64,000 nt of DNA from the NCBI GenBank assembly GCA_020310875.1, contig CM035435.1, positions 67,299,997 through 67,363,996 on the forward strand, read 5' to 3'. Positions within the stretch are counted from its first letter, which is position 1; each line of letters opens with the position of its first letter. This document shows, one piece after another, positions 37,286 to 51,132 of the stretch. The DNA comes from Ceratopteris richardii. Its lineage: Eukaryota; Streptophyta; Polypodiopsida; Polypodiales; Pteridaceae. The notes below the pieces were generated by a model, which did no database searches, had not been told where the DNA came from, and saw only the letters and a program-made list of their open reading frames with translations. The translations under genes were made by a program, and so were the position numbers.

Positions 37286-39130
37286 TACATCAAATATATA
37301 AAAATAGGATTAGGGTTTTTAGGCCATTTACACATACATACACATACACATATAATATATACACACATGTATATACACATGTATACAAAAATATACATAT
37401 TTTAGGTCTAGATATTTAAGATTAGGGTTTTAGGGTTTAGGCATACATATAACTCAATTATATTTATATTAAGAAAAAATATAGAGAAAAATAAGAAAAA
37501 AATCTGAATATATAAATAAATATATATATAAAATATGATTAGGGTTTTAGGATTAGGGGTTTAGATTTTTATAGTTGTTTAAGTATTTAGGTTTTAGTAT
37601 TTCAGATTTAAGTCTAAGTCTTTCTGATTAGGGTTTTAGGGTTTTAATACCTTCATAACATATATACACAAACACACATATACATATAATACATACATGC
37701 ATGTAGATACACATGCATACAAAAATATACATATTTTAGGTTTAAATCTTTAAGATTAGCATTTTAGGGTTTTAACACCTACATAACATATATACACACA
37801 TACATATATACATATAATACATATATACATGTAGATACACATGCATACAAAAATATACATATTTTAGGTCTTGATCTTTAAGATTAGGGTTTTAGGGTTT
37901 AGGCATACATATACCTCAATTATATTTATATTAAGAAAAATATAGAGAAAAATAAGAAAAAAAATCTGAATATATAAATAAATATATATATAAAATATGA
38001 TTAGGGTTTTTACATCAAATATATAAAAATAGGATTAGGGTTTTTTGGCTATTTACACATACATACACATACACATATAATATATATATATACATGCATG
38101 TATATACACATGTATACAGAAATGTACATATTTTAGGTCTAGATATTTAAGATTAGGGTGTTAAGGTTTAGGCATACATATAACTCAATTATATTTATAT
38201 TAAGAAAAAATATAGAGAAAAATAAGAAAAAAAATATGAATATATAACTAAATATATATATAAAATATGATTAGGGTTTTAAGATTAGGGATTTAGATTT
38301 TTATAGGTGTTTAAGTATTTAGGTTTTAGTATCTCATAAGTTTAAGTCTTTCTGATTAGGGTTTTAGGGTTTTAATACCTTCATAACATATATACACAAA
38401 CACACATATACATATAATACATACATACATGTAGATACACATGCATAAAAAAATATACATATTTTAGGTTTAAATCTTTAAGATTAGGGTTTTAGGGTTT
38501 TAACACCTACATAACATATATACACACATACACATACACATATAATACATATATACATGTAGATACATATGCATACAAAAATATACATATTTTAGGTCTA
38601 GATCTTTAAGATTAGGGTTTTAGGGTTTAAGCATACATATAACTCAATTATATTTATATTAAGAGAAAATATAGAGAAAAACAAGAAAAAAATTCAGAAT
38701 ATATAAATAAATATATATATAAAATATGATTAGGGTTTTTACATCAAGTATATAAAAATAGGATTAGGGTTTTTTGGCTATTTACACATACATACATAAA
38801 CACATATAATATATATATTATACATGTATATACACATGTATACAGAAATATACATATTTTAGGTCTAGATATTTAAGATTAGGGTTTTAGGATTTAGGCA
38901 TACATATAACTCAATTATAGTTATATTAAGAAAAAATATAGAGAAAAATAAGAAAAAAAATCTGAATATCTAAATAAATATTTATATAAAATATGATTAG
39001 GATTTTAGGATTAGGGGTTTATATTTTTATAGATGTTTAAGTATTTAGGTTTTAGTATATCAGTTTAAGTCTAAGTCTTTCTGATTAGGGTCTTAGGGTT
39101 TTAATACCTACATAACATATATACACAAAC
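37286..39130. repeat. 725-bp higher-order repeat of telomere-like motifs
   Basis: Copies start at TACATCAA at 37286, 38011 and 38740 (periods 725 and 729), the last being partial. Each copy carries several GATTAGGGTTTTAGGGTTT motifs, close to plant telomere TTTAGGG but spaced by AT-rich and CATACA sequence. They are not pure telomere arrays. Confidence 0.9.
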
Positions 39131-39521
39131 AAATAATTTAATTAAATATATATAATTAAATATATATAATTAAATATATAAAACTAAATATATAAAAATA
39201 GGATTAAGTAAGGAAAACATCTGAATATATAAATAAATATATATATATAATAGGATAATTATATAGAGAAATAAATATAAAAAGAACTAGTGTTTTAAAA
39301 AATTTAATTAAATATATATAATTAAATATTTATAATTAAATATATAAAAATAGGATTAATAAAGGAAAAAATTTGAATATATAAATAAATATATATATAA
39401 AATAAGATAATTATATACATAAATAAATATAAAAAGAACTAGTGTTTTAAATAATTTAATTAAATATATATAATAAAGTATATAAAAATAGGATTAATTA
39501 AGAAAAAAATCTGAATATATA

Positions 39522-39598
<77 letters not shown>

Positions 39599-39660
39599 AG
39601 GATAATTATATAGATAATAAAATATGATAAGAACTAGTGTTTTGAATAAATAAATAAAAT
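39131..39660. repeat. AT-rich tandem repeat, about 150-190 bp unit, three copies
   Basis: Each unit ends in AAAAAGAACTAGTGTTTT.AA or AAGAACTAGTGTTTT (about 39280, 39430 and 39620) and contains TAATTAAATATATATAA and ATAGGATTAA. The third holds a (TA)n expansion at 39527-39592. CTAGTGTTTTAATTAAATATA also occurs at 37224. Confidence 0.8.
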
Positions 39661-39833
39661 ATATATGATTAAATATACAAAAAAGATTTAATTTTAATCA
39701 TTTTAAATAGAGTGAATATATATACACATACACATATATTTTAATACATATAGGGTTTTAAAATTAGGGTTTTAAGTTTTTTTAGGTATTTAAGTATTTA
39801 GGTTTAGTATTTCATATTTAAGTCTTTAAGAGT

Positions 39834-42159
39834 ATGAGTTTTAGGTTTAGTAAAAAAACAAATGTTCTAAAATGTCCATATTGTAGCAGATGGCTTCTTT
39901 GGATCCTGAAGAGAGAATGGCATGTCCTTCCACATAGTGCAAGTATCAAATTTATCGGAAACGACGGATTTGTACTGCACATGTTAGAGAGTATGGATCC
40001 TTTGATAGGAGTCGACTGGAAAACCTACGCTATCATTCGCATGGTCCCCCATGTGAGCAGATGGACCCAAACGACATTGCAGTGGTAACCTCTCGTGGAC
40101 AAAAGAGAGCAAAAAGGGACTTAGATGTACAAGCAAGTACTAATAATATTACACAGAATGAACATATGGAAGAGATGCTTGAAGCATTTTATGACATGGA
40201 TGAAGATGATGATGGTGGAGAAGGTGTCGAGAGTTTCATGGACACAACAAAAATTCCACGATCAGAAGTCGATGAAGAATATGAAAACATGCGAAGACTA
40301 GCTCGTTTACCACTTTACAATGGAGCAAAGATATCTGTACTACGTGCATCACTCGCGGTAAGTGGCCAGAGTTTGCTAGTGAGCCTCGGTCCATACGTGT
40401 AGGCCTAGCTATGGATGGAGTGAATCCATTTGGATTACGTAGTTCTTCATGGAGCACATGGCCTGTATGTTTCGTCAATTATAATATCCCACCATGGTTG
40501 GCCACAAAGAAAGGTCATTTATTATTAGCTGTTATTGTACGAGGTAAGTATAAGAGCTCCTTGGGTGCTTCACAGTATGGAAGAGCAACAAGTGAAGAAA
40601 AAAATTTCAGAGTTTTGAACACCAACTAGATGCATGAGGTGTCTAAAGACTGCTTTCACACAAGATGACGATCTTGTAGGACTCAAGTCTCATGATTGAT
40701 ACAAGTTTTTACAGTTTGTGCTCCCTGTACCCCTAAAAGATTGTCTTTTAGAGGATGTACGAAGAACCATTTATAAAATTAGTTCGTTAGTATAGTGGAT
40801 ATCTTCTAAAGAGATAAATAGAGATAGCATAGAGAGTGTGAAACTCAATGCTATCGAGGCTGTTTGTATGGTAGAGAAATACTTTCCCACAAGTATTCTC
40901 ACTATTCAACTTCATTTACTAGTTCATGTGGTAGATGAAGTTGCAATAGTAGGAACTGTCCATAGTCGATCGATGTTCTTCTTAGAGCACTTTATGAAGA
41001 CATTAAAAGGGTTTGTTTGACAGAGAGCACGTCCAGAGGGTAGCATGGCAGAGGGATGGCTTGTACAAGAATCTCTTGTATTCATAACTGAGTTTCTACG
41101 TATGTCAGATCCCGAAATGCCTCGCTTATGGAGCGATGATGAAGATGTTCGTCTCGTAGGCGATGAACCACAAGGTAAAGGATTGCAAAGAAAAATGGAT
41201 GCATCTTTCAGAGAGAAGGCAATGAAGTTTTGCATAGTTAACTCTGAGCCTATGCAAAAGTGGTAAGAAAGGTATGAGCTTGCCAAGGAAACTAACGCAA
41301 AGAAAAGAGTTCAGTTTTGAAGAAATCGTTCCACTCGATTTTTGCCTCTTCCAGAAAGTCTTCGACCTCTTCCACCTTTTCCAACGAGCAGATGGCTACA
41401 TACAGCAGTTTCACAAGCAAAGGCAGCGGATGAAGATATCTCTGAAGAAGAAGAAGAACTCACAAAAGGATGTGATTGGGAGTATATTAAATATGGTGCA
41501 CTATGGTCTTATGGACGACACTTTTGAATCGCACGAATCAATCAAAATAGGTCTACTTTTGATAGTGGAGTGATTATGATTTTTTTGCAAAAAAGTAGAG
41601 CGAGTGCAAGAGATGATAATGCTCTACAAGGCGAGCTAGATTATCATGGTGTGATTCAAGACATCTTGAAACTATCTTTCAGAAAGTTTGATTACTTTGT
41701 TTTTTATGTGAAATGGTTCAAAGTAGTCACCTCTGGAAGAAACGCAACAGTGAGATGGGATAAAAGTGGTTTGCTTCAAGTCGACTCCACAAGATTATGG
41801 ACAGATGAAAGGGATACATTTGTACTTCTCGAACACTATGAGCAAGTTGTTTTTATACCAGATTCAAAAGAACCAGAGTGGCTATTTGTTTTACAAGTCG
41901 CTCCACGTAGTAGAAAAAGTTTTGAGAACATAGATGTAGAAGAAAGTCCATCTCTAGTGGACTCAAAGATTCATTCGATAGTCGAGGAGGAAGACATCAT
42001 TGTTCGAGAAGAAGAGGTCATTGTTTGAGAAGACGAAGCAATAGATGATATTCGGGAAGAAATCAACATAGCAAGCGATTTAGAAGCCATCAATATAGAG
42101 ATAGATATTCTCGGTGCATCGGATCTTCAAGAGGATGCTAGAGTAGAGGACTTTTGAAT
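39834..42159 (+). pseudogene. CACTA transposase (tnp2, DUF4218, DUF4216), decayed
   Basis: Segments in order: 40061-40402 (acidic LEAFYDMDEDDD, then YENMRRLARLPLYNGAKIS); 40385-40540, tnp2 core (VGLAMDGVNPFG, STWPVCFVNYNIPPWL); 40680-41266, DUF4218 (LKSHD, FPTSILTIQLHLLVHVVDE, ARPEGSMAEGW); and 41570-42028, DUF4216 (LDYHGVIQDILKL, FYVKWFKVVTSGRNATVRWD, DTFVLLEHYEQVVF, WLFVLQVAPRS). The tail is acidic and ends near 42159. There are several frame changes (for example near 40355 and 40540-40680) and in-frame stops (near 41021 and 42026), so no full-length protein would be made. Some breaks may be introns, since GTAAG motifs stand at 40357 and 40543. The tnp2 product would bind and cut the element ends. 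Confidence 0.9.
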
Positions 42160-42260
42160 AAAACACTTGTATGTACTAATTTTTGGTTTTTTTTGTTTAT
42201 TCTCTATATTACTTTTATTATCGCATGCTAATTATTTGAGTTCTTTTATTACAGAGCACG

Positions 42261-42836
42261 ATGGGAGACAGTCCTCCAGTCACTCCACATTCCATGATAG
42301 AGGAGCAGTTTTTGGAGTTCATCTCTCAAGTTCCTCCCGCGTATATGGCCGCTGCATCACAATATTGGATCGCTCATGGTAGCACTCCTCGCAGCCTCAC
42401 TCCTGGCGGCCTTACTCCTACCGGCCTCACTCTTGCTGGCCTCACTCCCGCTAGTGTCACTCCCGCCGGTGTCACTCCTGCCGGTGTCACTCGTGCGGGT
42501 GGTGCTACTCCCGTAGGAGGTATGTCTCCTAGCTTTGTGACTCCACCACGACCATCTTTTCAGCCATCTCCTACTGGGTCTACTAGTAGACATGTGCGTT
42601 CGACACCTCAGCGCGATACAGGTTCTGGCCCGTCTTGTAGATCGAGGTCACGCTCTGGAGTAGGAGGTTCTAGGAGTGGATCTACAGGTAGGTCTAGAGG
42701 CGGAGGAGGTGGCTGTTGTGGAGGCAGTGCGACAGATGTTGTGTCACCCGCTTCTACTCTTAGGACGAGTACCTCAGATGTAGGTACACCACACAGTACA
42801 CCACGTGGAACACCACGTACACCTTGGGGTGCTCAT
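42261..42836 (+). CDS. Second CACTA ORF, N-terminal part (Ser/Thr/Pro/Gly-rich)
   Basis: Starts MGDSPPVTPHSMIEEQFLEF and reads through about 190 codons to the copia insertion at 42837. It has a short predicted helical start (residues 10-35) and a five-residue tandem repeat of the type LTPAG/VTPAG (about 45-85, a 15-bp DNA repeat). An Arg/Ser/Gly block (SRSRSGVGGSRSGS) and Thr/Pro-rich sequence follow. The position downstream of tnp2 and the low-complexity N-terminus suit the TnpA-like or Transposase_24 ORF of plant CACTA elements. The conserved C-terminal part is not present here. The frame is open up to the insertion. Confidence 0.6.
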
Positions 42837-45530
42837 TGTTGGGAAAGATGGATGGATCCTCTAGAAGATTAAGTAGGTGCTGCTAATCTTGCTTTGCACC
42901 AGCCCTCAGTGACTCCAGATATGATTAGTAGACACCCTTAGCTTCCAAATGATACCAAGAAATGCTATATGTACTTTGGAAAAGGTTTGAGTAATGACTT
43001 GATCAAAACAGATGAGTTTGTGAATCACAAAGCTAGAAAACTTTCTATTTTGGTGTTGATACCTGCTCAGTCTTTCATTCAGTATGACCAGTACACTTAC
43101 AATTGGCAAAATTCCTTCTAGAGGTATTCTATTAGCTTAGTAGGCTACCATTTGCAAGTGGAATCATTCAAAATGATAAACTATACTAGGAGAAATATCT
43201 TTAGCAAATTTATGGACACCCCTGACTTTTTAGGAAGTATGCAGACAAATACCAGTGAGCATTTCGACGGTGATTTCTCGAGATTGGCTGAACCAAATTG
43301 CTTCAAACTTTGTATGCTTGTAGTATGCTTCGAGCTGGATCTCCCAAGCTTTGAATCACTTGATTTGATGAAGTAGGCACTGAGATATGCCTCTTTGAAG
43401 TTGACAGACTTGGAGTGGTACACTCAGAGGACACAGAGTTGACAAATATGAATCTATCTATTAATTGACATAATTGTACAATCTCATTAGCATGATAACC
43501 ATAGCTAGATGAGGTAATGAGGTGTGTGCTAAGATGTAGCACTCATACACACCCAGATACAATGATAATTGCCTCGGGAAGTGAGCTAGAATGAGCCAAA
43601 GCTACCCGCGACTTTTGATTTGTATCTTTTATAGAGTTGAGTTGAATTCAAAATTCAAAACTCCTAGAATCTCTCACCTAAAAGGTAATGAGATATTCTC
43701 TCAATCATCCAACAAATTTTTTCACGTCTCTAATCAAGTAGGTGTGTACATAAGAAATGCCAAGTCTTTTAGACTTTTACAAGGAGTAAAATAGTAAGAA
43801 CTTATAAGCATAAGTTCCTATGTTCCTTCCTTCAAGTGGTGTCTTCATGAAGTAATCCAAGCCAAATTGTGAAGGCTTGAATTGCACCAACAGCTCCCCC
43901 TCAAGCCAAACACTTTGGCTTAAGTCTTCATCTTCATTCTTCAATCACATCCTGCAATCCAATCATGAATTTGAATCTGCATAATTTGTTTCCATCCAAA
44001 GCTTTAGTGAGTAAATCTGCACATTGCATATTAGTAGACACCGCTTCAGTGGATGACAATGCCACTGTTGGTTGTTTCTTGGCTGACCAAGAAATAGGTT
44101 TATCACCTGCAAAAGATAAGTATCCTGATGTGCTCCTCCTATCATCCTTGCATCCTGCCCAATCTGCATCTGAATACAATTTAATGTCAATATCTGATGT
44201 ATAAGGAAAGTACAAACCATGGTTCTGAGTTCCCTTTAGATACTTCAAGATCTTCTTTGCAGCCTCAAGGTGAGGTACCCTTGGTTTGTGCATGAATTGA
44301 CTTAGCACACTAACTCCATATGCTATGTCAATTCTGGTCAAGGTAGCATAATTCAAACTACCTACCATACTTTGATATCCTGTAATGTCTTGGACTTCAT
44401 CCCCTTCATGGGCACTTAGCTTTAGGTTGACTTCCATTGGAGTACTTGAAACTTTAGCATCCTGCAAGTTAAACTTCTTCAACATGTCTTGTACATACTT
44501 TTTCTGAGTGATATATATACCTGAATTAGTATAAACCAATTCAAGTCCTAGAAAATATTTCAATAATCCAAGATCATTGATCTTGAACTCCTTCATCATC
44601 TGGTTTTTTATGCTTCTGATTCCTTGGATATCATTACCTGTAATGATGATGTCATCAACATAAACACAGAGATAGATTACCTCTGAAGTGCTCCTTATGA
44701 TAAACAATGAAGTGTCTGCCTTGCTCATAGTAAACCCTTGGTCTTGGAGGTATGTTGTCAGCCTGTAGTTCCATGCCCTAGGTGCCTGCTTCAATCCATA
44801 TAGAGCCTTCTTCAATTTACAAACATAATTTACCTTCTTGGGATCTTCATAGCCAGGTGGTTGTGACATATAGACTTCTTCAGATATCCATCCATTCAAG
44901 AAAGCATTCTTGACATCTAATTGGTACATGTTCCAATTTTTGGATGCAGCTACACTCATCTATACTCTGATTGTTGGCATCTTAGCCACAGGAGAAAATG
45001 TCTCCTCATAATCAATGCCTTGGGTTTGTGCAAAACCCTTGGCTACCAACCTAGCTTTGTACCTGTTGATTGTACCATCAAAGTTCCTCTTTAGTTTGTA
45101 GATCCATCTGGATCCTATCACCTTCATAGAGTCCTTCTTGGGTACTAAGTCCCATGTGTCACTCTCTTTGAGAGCTTCTATTTGTTCATCCATAGCTCCT
45201 TTCCATTCTGATTTGGTGATTGCCTCTTCATATGAACCTCGTTCTTCACTTAACAAGTCTTTTGCAAGATAAATTGAATGCTTAGTTACAAGAGATGTAT
45301 CATACCCATATCTGATAGGCTTCTTACTTTCTCTCTGAGATCTCCTTATTGCTTGAGTTGAAGATTCTGGTATATCCTCAAGCTTCTTCATCTTCATCTT
45401 GCCTCTGGACTTCCATGCCTTGAATTCTTCAAGATTGATTGTGTCATCATCTTCTAAACTTGAGTCTTCCTTCTGGATTGGTTCTTCCCTTGAGAGTTTT
45501 GGAAACTCCTTGTTGCTCATAAACAATAGA
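42837..45530 (-). mobile_element. Ty1/copia fossil, family C copy b (3' half)
   Basis: 3' LTR at 42837-43892 (1056 bp, TGTTGG...CAACA ends), polypurine tract at 43893-43907, RNase H and RT at 43934-44959 ([29 protein letters not shown]) and the RT start with the linker at 44960-45526 ([20 protein letters not shown]). The reading frames are long, so only a few breaks are seen, but the 5' half and 5' LTR are absent. It lies in the second ORF of the CACTA element. The five bases at the insertion edge are CTCAT (42832-42836). Confidence 0.92.
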
Positions 45531-45848
45531 AAGAAGCTTGATTTTACAACCTAATAAGTCTAATTAAAATATTTTTTACAAGAATAGAAAGCTTCTACAA
45601 TAGAAGCTATTCATATGTTTCCTCAGCTTCATGCATAATATCATCTTTTGGAGCTTTGGAACTCATAGCCTATTTTTCTTGCTCCAAGATTGGCTCTCCA
45701 TGGTCAGCCATGTCTCTAGGTTTATCTATAGTGGTGGAATAGGCTCCCTTGAAGGAGGTTGGAATCTTTTAGTATCTACAATGTGCTTCCTTCCAACCTC
45801 TTGGTCCTCATCTAGGCATTCATTCAACCCATTAATCCTCATTCTTAT
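45531..45848. other. Unassigned sequence split by a copia insertion, left half
   Basis: Continues at 51699 across the element at 45849-51698, as shown by the CTTAT duplication. Neither half matches a family I know. The minus strand gives a short peptide (GRKHIVDTKRFQPPSREPIP). Confidence 0.5.
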
Positions 45849-46905
45849 TGTTGGGAAAGATGGATGGACACCTCAAGAAATGAGTTGGTACTGCTAATCC
45901 GTGCATTGTACCTGCCCTATTTTTCTTCAGAGTTGTGTTTTAGGCCCCTTTAGCTTTCCAATGACACTAAATAAGTGCCTATGTGCTTTGGAGATGATGT
46001 TTCAAACAATTTGATAAAAAATAGATAAGTTTGCAACTAGCTAGTGACCAAGAAGTTGCTATTTTGATCTTGACACCTGCTCGATGTTTTGCTCAGTACT
46101 CCCAATATAATAGCAATTAGAAAACTTCCTTTTGAGAGTATTATCTTAGAGAGATAATGATTCCAAGTAGAATCACCTAAAATGATAGACTACACACTTA
46201 GCAATGTCTTTAGCAAGTAGAAGCTTACCCTCGACTTTTTAGGAACTCTACAGAGAATGACCAGTGACCACGTCGAGATGATTTTATCCCAATTGGCTGA
46301 ATAAAACTTCTTCAAACCTTGATACCTTGTAGTAGACTTTGAGCGTGTTCCAACAAGCTATAGATCTTTGCAAATGATAGCGAAATGACTGAAACATGAG
46401 CATTCAAAGTATACTATTCTAAGTGAATATAGTAGAGATGAAGGTAGATGTAATCAACAATGTAATGTATTATGTAACAATGTTATACATGATCATTGGC
46501 ATGAATATGATGTCAAATTATTGTGATAGGCATAGGCTATAGTGTAAGCCTCTCAACTACATCAAAAGATCAACAAAATGCTCAATAATGGGGGCTCTCA
46601 TGGCCACGAGATTACATTCCACTTTTATAGATGCTTTGCCTTCAAGTTTGAATTCAAATTCAAACTTGGCTTTACCTAAAAGTTCTCTTCCAAGTTAGGA
46701 GTTATTCCACCAAAATGATTCGTAGCTTTTATCTCTCTTAACTCCACGAATTTAGTGGATTTACAATATTCTCTTCATGTACAACAATCTTACATTGGGT
46801 AATGATCAACTTATTACATGTTGGTGTTCATATGCTCCATCAAATGGATGCACATATCTTCTTCAAACTCTAGCCAGGTGTGATGGCTTGATATTTGCAC
46901 CAACA
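45849..46905 (-). repeat. 3' LTR of family C copy c
   Basis: 1057 bp, starts TGTTGGTGCAAATATC on the minus strand after a polypurine tract and ends CCCAACA. Confidence 0.92.
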
Positions 46906-49900
46906 ACTCCCCCTCAAGCCAAACATCTTGGCTTGTTCTTCTTCATCAATCTTCTTGAATGACATGCAATCCAATCATAGCTTTAAACCTGCAAAGTTTA
47001 GTACCATCAAGTGCTTTGGTCAATAAATTTACACATTGCATATCAGTGGACACATATGCCAATTGAATCTCCTTGCTCAATAGCTTCTCTCTCACATAAT
47101 GATAGTGAACTTCTATATTCTTGGTTCTTGCATGATAGATAGGATTTGCTGCAACATGTAAAGAACTAGTATTGTCACCAAAAACCATTGGTGAGTTAGA
47201 ATTTAGTCCCAAATCAATGTATAACAATCTAATCAATATGGCTTCTTGCGTAGCATTGGCTAATCCTCTCTATTCAGCTTCTGTTGAGGATAAAGCAATA
47301 GTAGGTTGCTTTTTGGAAGATCATGAAATGGGCTTGTCAACTGCAAAAGAGAGATAACTTGAGGTACTCCTCCTATCATCCTTACAACCTACCCAATCTG
47401 CATCTCAATATAGTTTGATATCCAAATCTAAAGTATATGGAAAGTCTAAACCTTGATTTTGAGTACCCTTGAGGTACTTCAAGATCCTCTTGGTAGCTTC
47501 CAAGTGAGATGCTCTAGGTTTGTGCATAAATTGAATTAAGATACTTACTCCATAAGCAATGTCAATCCTTATTAATGTAGCATAGTTTAGGCTTCCTACT
47601 ATGCTTTGATATCTTGCAGTGTCTTCAAGCAAATCACCTTCATGATCACTTAACTTTTGGTTTACCTCCATAGGAATGCTAGCTACCTTGGCATTCCCCA
47701 AGTGAAATTTCTTCAGCATATCTTGCACATACTTTCTTTGAGTAATGTAAATTCAAAAATTTGTATAGACTAATTCAAGTCCAAGAAAATACTTTAGTGA
47801 TCCTAAATCACTGATTTTGAACTCCTGCATCATTAGGTGCTTGATCTGTTTGATGCCATTGCCATCACTACCTACAAGTATGATATTATCAACATACACA
47901 TAGGTATATCACCTCTGAATTAATTCTCTTAAAAAATAGAGAAGTATTTGCTTTGCTCATGATGAATCCTTGATCTTGAAGGTATGTGGTCAACCTATGG
48001 TTCCATGCCCTAGGTGCCTGCTTCAATCTATAAAGAGCTTTGTTTAATTTACACACATAATTTACCTTGCTTGGGTCTTCATAACCAGGGGGTTGAGCCA
48101 TGTAAACATCCTTTGAAATCCACCCATTAAGAAAAGCATTTTTCACATCCAGTTAATACATATTCCAATTCCTTGATGCAGCCACACTTACCAATATTCT
48201 GATGGTTGGCATTTAGGCCACAGGTGAGAAGGTCTCTTCATAATCAATTCCTTGGGTTTGTGCAAAACCCTTAGCCACAAGTCTAGCTTTATACCTGTTT
48301 ATAGAACCATCTGAATTTCCCTTGACTTTGTAAGTTCATCTAGAACCAATTACCTTCATTGATTCCTTCTTTGGCACTAATTCCCAAGTATCATTCTCCT
48401 TGAGTGCTTCTATTTCTTCATCCATAGCTTCCTTCCATTCTGCCTTGGTCTTTGCCTCTTCATATGATGTAGGTTCCTCATATGATAAATCCTTAGCAAG
48501 ATAAATAGAATGTTTAGTTACTAAAGAAGTGTCATACCCATATCTGATTCGTTTCTTGCTCTCCCTTTCTGATCTTCTAATTTCTTGGCTAGATGATTCA
48601 GGTATGTCTTCCAATCTCTTCATCTTGACCTTGCCCTTTGATTTCCATGCTTTGAATTCTTCTAGCTTGATGATGTCCTCATCATCTGATTTGATGTCTT
48701 CACTTTGGTTTGGCTCCTCCTTGGTGAGTCTTGGAAACTCCTCTTCCAAGTCTTATGGCAATTTTACCTTCCTGCATTCACTTTCAAACCAAGAATCATT
48801 CTCATCAAACACAACATCTCTACTGAACATGAATCCTTTGTTGGATGGATTATAAAACCTGTACCCTTTCTGATTTCAATCATACCCTATGAAGATGCAC
48901 TTCTCTGCCTTAGGGTCTAGCTTGCCTCTGATATGAGATGGTATATGCACATAAGCAACACATCCAAAGATCTTGTAATGATCTAGTGATGGCCTTCTAC
49001 CATGCCATGCTTCATATGGGGTCATCCCATCAAGTGACTTGGTTGGCAAAATGTTAATAAGATAAGTGGTAGTAGATACACTCTCTGCCCACAAATAATT
49101 AGCTAACCTTTTCTCATTTAGCATTGACCTAGCTGTTTCAACAATCAACCTATTTCTCCTCTCTACCACACCATTTTGCTCAGGTGTATACCTTGTTTTA
49201 ATTTCCCTTTTGATACCTCTGTCTTGTAAGAATGCATCAAATTCATTTGAGAAGTACTCACCTCCTCCATCTGACCTTAGTCTTTTTTTACTTCTTCCTG
49301 TTTGGTTTTCCACAAGTGCAAGATACTTCTTATAGCAACTGAACACTTCATCTTTGTGCTTCATAAAATACAAGATAGTCCATCTACTGAAATCATCAAT
49401 GAAAGACACATAGTACCTTGAGCCAGAAACGGAGGGGTCTTTGCTTAGTCCCCACACATCTGTGTGGACAAGCTCAAAGTAATCCTCATGCATGGAGCCT
49501 TTCTTTGAGAAGGGTAACCTGTGAGATTTACAAAATTGACATGCACCACGTTCATAGATATGTGTTGCTTGGATACATTAGGTATCCCAAGCACACATTG
49601 AGCTCTACATGTTTGCTTTAAAGTTCTCTCACCAATATGCCCTAATCTTTTATGCCAAATCTCAAGCTCTGATAATTTTTTATCCTTGTAATTATAAAGT
49701 GCAATATTCCTTGTATCTTCAAGTTCATAATCTACCTGTCTTTTTTCCCTTGGAAATTATCTTGAATCCATGTTGGGGATCCTCCACAAATGCTCCATAT
49801 TTGTTGAACCTAACCTGCAAACCCTTTTCCTTAATCTGTCCAATACTCTTCAAATTCTTCGTGATTGTAGGTATATATAGAACCCTGCTCAACAAATTTC

Positions 49901-51119
49901 TATTGCCATCAGAGGTTTTAACATTTCCTACCTTGATCACTGAATGCTTGGTGTTATCACCTGTTTGTATTTGGTGCTTTCCCTTAGGTTCCTCAAGGAA
50001 AGAGAGAAGAGCTACATTGCTTGCCACATGGTTTGAACATCCTGAGGCAATATAGAAGAGGTGTTCATCATTCATACCTTTCTTTGAAGTCATGTTCATA
50101 ATCAGAAGGGAATCCTCTTGATCCTCTATGTAACTGTTGTAGCCTTTTCCTGATTTGTAGCCTCCTTGGTAGTTATTATTGTAATTTTTGTTGTAGTTGT
50201 TGTTGTAGCTTTGAGTATGATTGAATCTTCCTCTTGATTCTGAGTAGCCACCTCTTTGATATCCTCTTCCTCTATGATTCTTGTAGCTCCTATAGCACTC
50301 ATATGTAGTGTGATTAGACAATCCACATATGTTGCATGGGGAAGACCCCTATCTCTTGAGTTCCTACCTCTCCCTGCATAGTTAGCTTGAGAAGTAGTAC
50401 CTTCATCTTCAATCTTTTTGCTTTTCCCATTCTCTTTAGACTTGCCTTTATCTGTGTATAGGGCAGAAGAGTTATTACCTCTTGATGGTTCTCCATTTTT
50501 GTTGAGCTTGGCTTCATGGGTAAAGAGTTGCCCCATGAGTGTGGTAAGATCTTGAATCTCCATGTCCATGTACAAGTCCATGGAAGTTGTGAAGATTTCC
50601 CATTTTTCATCTGCCTTGATGCCATTGATCACTTGTCTCACTATTTGCTCCTCTTCAATCTCCTCTCCTATGCTTGCTAATTGGTCAACCACATCTTTGA
50701 CTTTGGTCACATACTCTAAAATGCTTTGCTTGGGTTGCTTCCTTTGAGTGCTAAACTCAATCCACAATTGATTCTTTCTAGCTCTTATGTTGGAAGAAAA
50801 GTATCAAGACAATGTATCCCAAGTATCTTCGGATCTTTTACAGTTCCTAATATGTGGAAGAAGGACGTCAAAGATAAAGTTAAGAAGATATGACCTTGCT
50901 AATGCATCTTTGGCACACCATGACTTGGGCCTTTCATACTCCTCTCTTGTAGGTTGTCTTTTGCTTCTAAAAATGGGCATCTCCTCATCTCTTGATATGT
51001 ATCCATAGAGAATCCTTCCTTGTAAGTATGTCTTCATCCTCAAGGACCATGCTTGGTAGTTGTTCCTGTCCAATTTATCAATAAAAGAAGGTAAAACATC
51101 TCCCATTTTACCTCAAATT

Positions 51120-51131
51120 GCTCTGATACCA
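51120..51131 (-). other. Primer-binding site, initiator Met tRNA
   Basis: The minus strand reads TGGTATCAGAGC. Confidence 0.9.
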
Positions 51132-51132
51132 C

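Noticed and set aside
37286-39130. A true telomere or chromosome end
   Set aside because: Motifs are interrupted and organised in 725-bp units, and sequence continues for 25 kb beyond, with a transposase next door.
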